Of a stretch of 55,088 bases of DNA, positions 48,825 to 55,088 are shown in pieces (the first letter of the stretch is position 1; each line of letters begins with the position of its first letter). Location of the stretch: NCBI GenBank assembly GCA_016342495.1, contig JAEIOG010000025.1:1-55088 (forward strand), written 5' to 3'. The position numbers and the translations under genes were made by a program. Below the pieces are notes generated by a model. It searched no databases. It saw only the letters and a program-made list of their open reading frames with translations, and was not told the DNA's origin. The stretch is from Phycisphaerae bacterium (GTDB lineage: Bacteria > Planctomycetota > Phycisphaerae > Sedimentisphaerales > SM23-30).

Positions 48825-48962
48825 TTACAGGGCTTTTAATAGATGAATTTTCGTCGCGAAAATGAGCTTTGTTATTATGGTTGCCCAAAACCATATAATC
48901 CAAACACCAGGGGCAAAAATTTGTGCTACCAGAGCTGCCCCATTAGGCCCTGGAACACACAT
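48825..48962 (-). CDS. Possible 45-aa membrane peptide
   Basis: An ATG frame at 48962 with AAAGG seven bases upstream gives a peptide with one hydrophobic segment (IFAPGVWIIWFWATIITKLI). Its first codons overlap a second short frame. Not conserved as far as can be told; it lies between a regulator and the LamG gene. Confidence 0.35.
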   Translation of the reverse strand: MCVPGPNGAALVAQIFAPGVWIIWFWATIITKLIFATKIHLLKAL

Positions 48963-48978
48963 CGATAAACCTTTTCAT
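48943..48978 (-). CDS. Possible 11-aa leader peptide
   Basis: MKRFIDVCSRA from ATG 48978, preceded by the strong site AAGGAGGAATCGG. It overlaps the start of the 45-aa frame. It could be a leader controlling the downstream LamG gene or only a strong ribosome site for the longer frame. Confidence 0.3.
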   Translation of the reverse strand: MKRFIDVCSRA

Positions 48979-49045
48979 CCGATTCCTCCTTAAAAGTAGT
49001 TAGATAAACATTAGACTTATCCTGTTTTTAGAATACAATTCATTT

Positions 49046-50137
49046 TTACTGCTTGGAGGTGTTTTTGTTACAAATCATTGCAGGTACGATCAGATGATCT
49101 GCTTCCTGCTTTTCACCTCGGGCTATTTCACATAGCTTTTTGACTGCGACATGGACTTGCTGTTTATTGCTTAGCTTAGGTACGATTGAAGCATAGTCTT
49201 TGTTGCAGTCTTCTCGAAGATGGCCTCCGCTGATAATTTCGATATCTTTGCCGATTTTTAAGCCAAGTGATTTTGCAACGTCCACAACAACGTCGGCATA
49301 ATAATCACCACGGCAAAATATCACTGTCGGAGCATCTGGGCTTTCTAGTAAATCTCGAATTTCACTGGCTATTATGTCGATGTCGACTGGTACAGAAAGG
49401 GTCACCAGCGAATTCATTGAAAGCCCCGCGTCGCCCAGGCATCCGGTGATTCCGCTATGCAGCAGGTTATCGCCACGACGCCAATCGCTACGCATCAATA
49501 GGGCAAACTTCTTGTGCCCAGCATCCAAAGCGTATTGGGCCATCAACTCTCCACTTTGTTCCTGATCCACATCAACCCAGGGTAGGCCCGTTACGCCAGG
49601 ATACACACAACCAAATACTGCAGCTAAAGATCCTGATGAAACTACATATTCCTGCATCTCACGGGAACTATGTATTAATAATAAGCCTTCCTGGGTTCCG
49701 CGCGCTTTGATCATTTCCACAACACTTTTGGTATATGCCAAAGCATCATTACTAGGAAGATAATGAACTTGAATTGGAATTAAAGGTAATACTGACTTGA
49801 TTCCTTCGATAAGAGCGTTGGCGGGCATTCCGGAAGTCTGGTAATATGCCATTGCCATTACGACATGCATACAACTAATGGTAGGGCTTGGGCTTCCACT
49901 TTTATTTTGAAAGTCCGGGCCTACAAATGTTCCTTTACGCCTTTGGCGAACCAGAACCTTACGGTCGGCCAACATCTTCATTGCTCGATGAACAGTAATA
50001 ATATTTTCGTCGAAAAGGACACTTGCATCTTTTGCGATCAGATATCGCTGGCCTGAAGTAAGGCCACGCTCACGAATATCATGTTCTAATCGTTCTGCAA
50101 GAACTTCAACACTGTTTTTTGTTTCCATTACATCCAT
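49046..50137 (-). CDS. GntR/LacI hybrid regulator 1
   Basis: A 363-aa protein with a GntR-type winged helix at residues about 5-75 (VLAERLEHDIRERGLTSGQRY, HRAMKMLADRKVLVRQRRKGTFVG) and a LacI-type periplasmic-binding domain to the end (DVDQEQSGELMAQYALDAG, VIFCRGDYYAD). This is the AraR-like architecture, in which sugar binding releases the operator. ATG 50137 has GAGG upstream. A perfect 9-bp dyad lies just before the start, indicating autoregulation. It is the paralogue of the next gene upstream and shares a 32-base identical stretch with it. Confidence 0.88.
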   Translation of the reverse strand: MDVMETKNSVEVLAERLEHDIRERGLTSGQRYLIAKDASVLFDENIITVHRAMKMLADRKVLVRQRRKGTFVGPDFQNKSGSPSPTISCMHVVMAMAYYQTSGMPANALIEGIKSVLPLIPIQVHYLPSNDALAYTKSVVEMIKARGTQEGLLLIHSSREMQEYVVSSGSLAAVFGCVYPGVTGLPWVDVDQEQSGELMAQYALDAGHKKFALLMRSDWRRGDNLLHSGITGCLGDAGLSMNSLVTLSVPVDIDIIASEIRDLLESPDAPTVIFCRGDYYADVVVDVAKSLGLKIGKDIEIISGGHLREDCNKDYASIVPKLSNKQQVHVAVKKLCEIARGEKQEADHLIVPAMICNKNTSKQ

Positions 50138-50158
50138 AGAATCCTCTTATCTATTAAT

Positions 50159-50180
50159 ATAATATCACTAATGATATTAT
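50159..50180. promoter_or_regulatory. Operator-like dyad before regulator 1
   Basis: ATAATATCA and TGATATTAT arms around CTAA. A further ATAATATCATTAAT half-site is at about 50189-50203. It is placed to control regulator 1 itself. Confidence 0.65.
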
Positions 50181-50843
50181 GGTCAATTATAATATCATTA
50201 ATTTCAGAAAAATAATGGGCCGGTTTATCTTTTTTGAAGATAATTATTTTCTTAAATCGCTATTTAACAGGTAGATATAGCTTTTTGTTGCCAGTTTAAT
50301 TATCGGCAAAAAAAAGATGAGTTCGTTTATTTATTTATTTTTGTGAAGTTAATGAAATAATAAATCGTCAGATTTTGAGCTAATATTATACTGGTTTGGC
50401 GGGTTGTATTGCTGTAAGTTTTTGATATATAAGTGTTTAAGAGTTAATCGATTGTTCTTGGAAAGTCGCTGTAATTTAATTGTTGCTGATAATATCATTT
50501 AAGGCTTTGTTAATATCAGGAAGCATAAAATTGCTGACCTACATAAAGCATTGTAGTGAAAATGTTTATGGGTCATAGAGGAGTGCGGGTGCTTTATTTT
50601 TATGATATTATAAAATTTTTATTTATAAAAATACGTCGATTAATTTATAAGTCCTATAAGTTCTTTTATATTATAGAAAGGTGCATTTAAAAATAAAATC
50701 AATTTATAGATTTGTTATGTTGATATTATTATTCAGTTTGGCGTAAAATGTCCGACGATTCCTAATTATTGCGTCATATTATATTGTGATCGTAGGTTTT
50801 TAACGGTAATAATATCATTGATGAGTGATTAATCTCACCTATA
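50181..50843. other. AT-rich gap between the two regulators
   Basis: About 660 bases with no credible gene. It holds repeated ATAATATCATT-type sequences (about 50190, 50490, 50805) and single TGATATTA half-sites (about 50600, 50730), the same core as the dyad at 50159. Likely a long control region shared by the regulator genes. Confidence 0.5.
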
Positions 50844-51935
50844 TTATGGGTTTTTATTAAATGGGCTTTTGATTTCAACTGGTATTATTAAATGGTCTTC
50901 CTGCTTTTTTTGGCCGCGTGCAATAGCGCATAACTTCTTAATCAATGCCTGGACTTGTTGGCGACTATTTAGTTTTGGTTCAACATATGCGTAGTCCTGA
51001 CTTGGTTCTTCACGCAAATGCCCGCCACTTATCACTAATATATCTTTGCCGACTTCTAAATCCATTGATTTAGCGGTTTCTACCACAATATCAGCATAAT
51101 AATCCCCACGACAAAGTATCGCCGTTGGCCTATCAGGGCTATTTAGCAGGTTACGGATTTCAGTTGCGATAATGTCTATATCAACTGGTACAGAAATGGT
51201 GGTTAATGAGTTCATCGACATGCCCGCATCACCCAAAACGCTTGTTATGCCGCTGTGCAACAGATTATCTCCACTGCGCCATTCGTCACGCATCAGCAAC
51301 GCAAATTTCTCATGGTTTTTGTCTAAAGCATATCTTGCCATGATTTTTCCTGTTTGTTCCTGGTCTACATCAACCCATGGAATTCCCGATATGCCCGGAT
51401 ATACCCCGCCGAAAACTGCCGTTAGCGATTTTGCCGTAAAAGCGTATTCCTGCATCTCCCGCGTGCTGTGAATCATCAAAATCCCTTCCTGTCCGGGTTT
51501 TTCTTTGATTTCGTCTATGACTCTTTTAAGATAGCCCAGGTCATCATTGCCCGGCAGATAATGAATCTGGATTGGAATTAAAGGTAATACTGACTTGATT
51601 CCGTTGATTAAATCTTTTGCTGGCACTCCAGAGGTTTGATAGTAAGCCATAGACATCGTTACATGCACGCAACTAAGAGTTGAATTCTGAGGTCCCGAAG
51701 CTGGTTTAAAGTTTGGTCCGACAAAGGTGCCTTTGCGACGTTGGCGTACAAGAATGCCCCGGTCTGCCAGCATTTTCATGGCTCGATGGACTGCAATGAT
51801 ATTTTCATTAAATAATACGCAGGCCTCTTTTGCGATTAAATATTGGTCTTTTGGCCGCAATCCTCTATCTCGCATATCCTGTACAATGCGTTTAGCTAGA
51901 GACTCAACACTATTTTTAGCTTGCAGATTGTCCAT
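50844..51935 (-). CDS. GntR/LacI hybrid regulator 2
   Basis: A 363-aa paralogue of regulator 1, with the same GntR winged helix (HRAMKMLADRGILVRQRRKG) and LacI-type sensor (DVDQEQTGKIMARYALD, AILCRGDYYAD). The length is identical and the residues at most positions match, so it arose by tandem duplication. ATG 51935 has GAGGAA upstream. Differences cluster in the sensor domain (for example ITSVLGDAGMSMNSLTT versus ITGCLGDAGLSMNSLVT), suggesting related but perhaps different ligands. Likely a sialic-acid or amino-sugar sensor, by locus only. Confidence 0.88.
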   Translation of the reverse strand: MDNLQAKNSVESLAKRIVQDMRDRGLRPKDQYLIAKEACVLFNENIIAVHRAMKMLADRGILVRQRRKGTFVGPNFKPASGPQNSTLSCVHVTMSMAYYQTSGVPAKDLINGIKSVLPLIPIQIHYLPGNDDLGYLKRVIDEIKEKPGQEGILMIHSTREMQEYAFTAKSLTAVFGGVYPGISGIPWVDVDQEQTGKIMARYALDKNHEKFALLMRDEWRSGDNLLHSGITSVLGDAGMSMNSLTTISVPVDIDIIATEIRNLLNSPDRPTAILCRGDYYADIVVETAKSMDLEVGKDILVISGGHLREEPSQDYAYVEPKLNSRQQVQALIKKLCAIARGQKKQEDHLIIPVEIKSPFNKNP

Positions 51936-52044
51936 TTATTCCTCTTTTATCAACAATACATTCGCATACAAATCTTTTTTTATTCGTCCTATAATATATC
52001 ATAAATTCAGCGATAAGCCAGTTATCGATAAAAATTTGTAAAAA

Positions 52045-52075
52045 AGCAGCTAATAGCTTAAAGCCAATAGCTGCT
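52045..52075 (-). terminator. Terminator after the second sulfatase
   Basis: On the - strand AGCAGCTA and TAGCTGCT arms form an 8-bp stem (with extra pairing of AATAGC/GCTATT inside), followed by TTTTTT. It separates the sulfatase from regulator 2. Confidence 0.75.
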
Positions 52076-52092
52076 GTTATTATTGAATTGAG

Positions 52093-53547
52093 TTATTTCT
52101 TTTTCTTGGTTTTGGGCTTTGCTAATGGAAATGCTTCGCATTCAGTTCGTTCACTGACAAACAGCTTTTCCATCTTTCTGGTAATATCAGGATTAATTGC
52201 ACGTACATCATTATCTTCATGAATATCTTTTGATAAATCATAGAGTTTGATATCTCCCTGATTCATTCGCACTGCTTTCCAGTTGCCCATGCGTATTGCT
52301 TGCTGATTTCCAAGCTCCCAATACAAAATTTCATGCTGTTTTTGACCCTTTTTCCCCAGCCATGTTGGAAGCATTGAAATGCCATCGATATTGCTTGGGC
52401 TTGTAGATCCCGTTGCATCGCATAAAGTAGGCATAAAATCCCAGAATGCCGAAATATGGTCGTTGACACTTCCTGCTTTAATTTTTCCTGGCCAACGGAC
52501 AATCATTGGTACTCGAATTCCACCTTCGTAAACCGAACATTTTAATCCTCTAAAGGGGCCGGCACTTTCAAAAAACTTTGAATCTGAACCACCATTGAAG
52601 GTTGGGCCATTATCGCTGCTAAAGATAAATATCGTATTATCTTCTATTCCTAATTCTTTCACTAAATCCATCATTCGCCCGACTTCTTTATCCAGCGTAG
52701 TTACCATCGCGGCATATGCTGCACGAGGGGTCTCTTGTGATGTATATCCTTGTGGGTTGCCCTTAAATGGTGTTTCAGGCCATTTCCCTTTGTATTCTTT
52801 CATGTTTTCTTCAGGAACCTGCAATGCAACATGAGGTATTGTTGATGGTACATAGCAAAAGAAAGGCTGATCTTTGTATTTACGTACAAAATCCAAAGCT
52901 TTTTGAGAAATCAAATCATGTGAATAAACTTTACGTTGCATATTATCATTTTCTGGAATACGCTCAACTTTACCATCATTCCATAGATGGTTTGGATAAT
53001 ATGTATGAGCCTGTCTTTGGCATATATAGCCATAGAAATGGTCGAATCCCTGTTTTTGCGGGTCTCCAGTTGAATCGACAATACCTAAACCCCATTTTCC
53101 AAAGGCTCCGGTTGCATATCCTTGTTTTTTTAGTAGATTTGCGATTGTTACAGTTCCTTTGGCCAGAGGATATTGACCGCCAGTAGTATTGCCTAGCTTC
53201 CATCCTTCTTTGCCGCCTACTTGTTTATTGCCGCGTACCTGTCCATGACCATTGTGCATCCCGGTTATTAATGTGCAGCGTGATGGGGCACATACTGGAT
53301 TACCCGAATAGTGCTGGGTGAATTTCATCCCTTGCTTTGCAAGCTTGTCGATATTGGGAGTTTTAATTTTCTTTTGTCCATAACAACCAACCTCGGCATA
53401 GCCCAGATCATCGGCCAGAATGAAAATAATGTTAGGCTTAATTTTGTTATCTATTGCCAATGCATTGCTTTTGCAATTACTAACCAAAACTCCAAATATG
53501 CCTGTACCACTGATTTTTAAAAAGTTTCTTCTTGTTATTGATGTCAT
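52093..53547 (-). CDS. Sulfatase (formylglycine type), second
   Basis: A 484-aa protein with a twin-arginine-like leader (TRRNFLKISGTGIFG). Active site CAPSRCTLITG is the cysteine-type formylglycine signature. NIIFILADDLGYAE and IFSSDNGPT give the metal-binding Asp/Asn residues. The C-terminus is Lys-rich (KPKTKKKK). It is about equally distant from the first sulfatase and may act on another sulfate position. It has its own terminator, so it is probably transcribed alone, upstream of the regulators. Confidence 0.9.
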   Translation of the reverse strand: MTSITRRNFLKISGTGIFGVLVSNCKSNALAIDNKIKPNIIFILADDLGYAEVGCYGQKKIKTPNIDKLAKQGMKFTQHYSGNPVCAPSRCTLITGMHNGHGQVRGNKQVGGKEGWKLGNTTGGQYPLAKGTVTIANLLKKQGYATGAFGKWGLGIVDSTGDPQKQGFDHFYGYICQRQAHTYYPNHLWNDGKVERIPENDNMQRKVYSHDLISQKALDFVRKYKDQPFFCYVPSTIPHVALQVPEENMKEYKGKWPETPFKGNPQGYTSQETPRAAYAAMVTTLDKEVGRMMDLVKELGIEDNTIFIFSSDNGPTFNGGSDSKFFESAGPFRGLKCSVYEGGIRVPMIVRWPGKIKAGSVNDHISAFWDFMPTLCDATGSTSPSNIDGISMLPTWLGKKGQKQHEILYWELGNQQAIRMGNWKAVRMNQGDIKLYDLSKDIHEDNDVRAINPDITRKMEKLFVSERTECEAFPLAKPKTKKKK

Positions 53548-53876
53548 TTTTAATCCTTTTTTATATTAGAATCATACTTTTATTAACAGGGTAAGAAATA
53601 TTGTATATCGCCCTTAATAGTATTGCAAATCCCTTTTTAAAGAGTTTTTGAATCTTTGAGCTTATGGCTGAAAATGAAATGGAATTGATTTTGTGTCATT
53701 AAGATATGAGACGTAAGTGTTTGTAATTGAATGGTTTATGTTATTTGATGGTTATAAAGTATTCTAAATATTGTCAGCAAACATAATTTCCCTTTATATT
53801 TAAGTTTTATACCAATTATAACGATTATTAAATATCAGAACATCAGGTGATATTACTTTTTTGAAAGGACAAGTTT
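53548..53876. other. Divergent control region between sulfatase and porin genes
   Basis: 329 AT-rich bases with no gene. At 53831-53854 AATATCA and TGATATT form a dyad with a ten-base spacer, related in half-site to the operator at 50159 but with different spacing. It lies about 25 bases before the porin start. Confidence 0.45.
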
Positions 53877-55088
53877 ATGAAAATTATTTTTGCTTTTGTG
53901 GTTGTTATTGGTTTGCTTGTGCTGCCAACAATAGCCATCGCTCAAGATCAGCAGCTAACTGATGAAGAAGTTGCTCAATTGAAAAGTCTTCTGGCCAAAA
54001 AACAGGCTAATGAAACCAAGATCATCAAAGATTTTGACCTTGATTTCTATGGCTTTGCCCGGCTGGACTCAACCTGGTCCAATAGCGACTTGACAACCGC
54101 TGGTGGTGGAAGCATCGCGCTTTGGGCTGACCCGGAAACCGCAGCTAATAGAAATGATGATGAATTCTCCATGACTGCACGCGGTACCAGATTGGGTGTT
54201 AATATCGTTGGCCCCGGCAATGATACTGTTAAGACTTCAGGTAAAATCGAATATGATTTTGGTCTTACTGGTGCTGAAAACAGCAATGAGCCGCGTATGA
54301 GGCATGCCTATTTCCAATTTGATTTCCCTGATAAGAATTTTAGTATTCTAGCCGGTCAAACCTGGGATGTTATCAGTCCATTAATTCCGCCAACTACTAA
54401 TTTAAGTGTTATGTGGGATGCTGGTAATGTAGGTTATAGAAGACCCCAGTTGCGTTTCACTCAAAAAATTCCTATAACTGATGATGCCTTCATCAAACTG
54501 GAAACCGCCGCTACGCGCACAATTGGCCAGACTAATTTAGATAATGAAGATACTGGTGATGATTCTGGTTTGCCATCGGTTCAGGCTCGTATTAGCTATA
54601 CAATGCCAGTTTGTAATGATCTTCCAACCACCATTGGTGTTTCTGGTCAATATGGTACGGAAGAATATGATGTTGCCGCAGGTACTGATTCTGATGTAGA
54701 TTTTGAATCCTGGTTAGTTTGTTTTGACATGAATATGCCAATTACCAAAGAAGTCAACGCTTCAGGTGAATTTTACACAGGTACAAATACCCGAACCTAC
54801 TTCGGTGGTATTGGACAGGGCGTTACAATTAATGGTCTGGATATCAACGAAATCGACGCTATGGGTGGCTGGTTTGGCCTGACTTATGCTCCTACTCCTA
54901 AATGGAAATTCGCTGGTGGATATTCTATTGACACTGTTGATCCTGATGATTTAACCAATAATGGTACTGCTCGTGAAATGAATTCGGTAGCTTTTGTTAA
55001 TACATGCTATCGGCCTTTCAAAGCCACTATTGTTGGTGTTGAAGCCGCTTACCATACAACCGAATGGCATGAAAATGCCGATGGGCAG
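53877..55088 (+). CDS. Porin-like outer-membrane protein, truncated by the window end
   Basis: 404 codons from ATG 53877 (AAAGGA upstream), no stop before the end. A signal peptide ends around AIA-QDQQ (residue 22). A short helical segment (DEEVAQLKSLLAKKQANET) of coiled-coil type precedes FDLDFYGFARLDSTWSNS, then alternating strands of a beta-barrel continue to the end (GRTHIT-like pairs such as KIEYDFGLTGAEN, RHAYFQFDFPDKNFSILAGQTW). This plan fits DcaP/OprO-like trimeric porins. It faces away from the sulfatase gene and could supply oligosaccharides or sialic acid, which is inferred from proximity only. Confidence 0.75.
   Translation, partial: MKIIFAFVVVIGLLVLPTIAIAQDQQLTDEEVAQLKSLLAKKQANETKIIKDFDLDFYGFARLDSTWSNSDLTTAGGGSIALWADPETAANRNDDEFSMTARGTRLGVNIVGPGNDTVKTSGKIEYDFGLTGAENSNEPRMRHAYFQFDFPDKNFSILAGQTWDVISPLIPPTTNLSVMWDAGNVGYRRPQLRFTQKIPITDDAFIKLETAATRTIGQTNLDNEDTGDDSGLPSVQARISYTMPVCNDLPTTIGVSGQYGTEEYDVAAGTDSDVDFESWLVCFDMNMPITKEVNASGEFYTGTNTRTYFGGIGQGVTINGLDINEIDAMGGWFGLTYAPTPKWKFAGGYSIDTVDPDDLTNNGTAREMNSVAFVNTCYRPFKATIVGVEAAYHTTEWHENADGQ

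Noticed and set aside
53056-53186. + strand protein gene opposite the second sulfatase
   Set aside because: Antisense to the sulfatase, whose CAPSR signature and metal residues are clear; no ribosome site on the + strand.

Overview
The window has two unrelated parts. Roughly bases 400-31,985 are a lambda-type siphovirus prophage. From about 31,985 to the end is chromosomal DNA that looks like a planctomycete of the Phycisphaerae type. The host clues are two formylglycine-dependent sulfatases with twin-arginine-like leaders, LamG-containing secreted proteins ending in short dockerin-like Ca-binding motifs, and a prepilin-like protein with an [16 protein letters not shown]-type N-terminus. The assignment is by family resemblance and was not checked against a database.

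Left edge (1-400): a perfect 75-bp direct repeat (1-75 and 193-267) brackets the 3' end of a transposase gene, so the prophage's left end is hidden or damaged. Early prophage region (407-6200): small HTH proteins, operator-like dyads, a structured non-coding stretch, an initiator-like tRNA-Met, several unknown genes and a replication-type protein. The middle of that last gene holds a cluster of ATCGG repeats framed by a perfect 19-bp inverted repeat, a lambda-O-like candidate origin. A ParB-domain/DNA methyltransferase fusion follows.

Late region (7650-30,618), all on the + strand and mostly coupled by start/stop overlaps: terminase small subunit, four tiny genes (three with zinc-ribbon-like cysteines), GpA-type large terminase, gpW-like joining protein, portal, a protease-scaffold-capsid fusion, a DUF2190-type decoration protein, head/tail genes, a beta-helix protein, the probable tail tube protein, a tail assembly chaperone with a clear -1 frameshift site, a short tape measure, a 1146-aa tail protein with Ser/Asp-rich repeats, and three glycosyltransferase-like genes. 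A tyrosine integrase on the opposite strand ends the element beside tRNA-Pro(CGG). No lysis genes were recognised.

Host region: tRNA genes (Pro-CGG, two Cys-GCA, Pro-GGG), then a 20-kb set of genes all on the - strand (33,341-53,547). It reads as a sialoglycan-use locus: sulfatase, two GntR/LacI-type regulators with palindromic operators, two LamG/dockerin-like secreted proteins, a pseudopilin-like protein, N-acetylneuraminate lyase, a second sulfatase, a secreted sialidase, an AGE-family epimerase, a UroD-family protein and a fused mutarotase/sodium symporter. In the model, sulfatases and sialidase release sialic acid outside the cytoplasm, the fusion protein converts the anomer and imports it, the lyase splits it to ManNAc and pyruvate, and the epimerase makes GlcNAc. 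A divergent porin-like gene runs off the right end.
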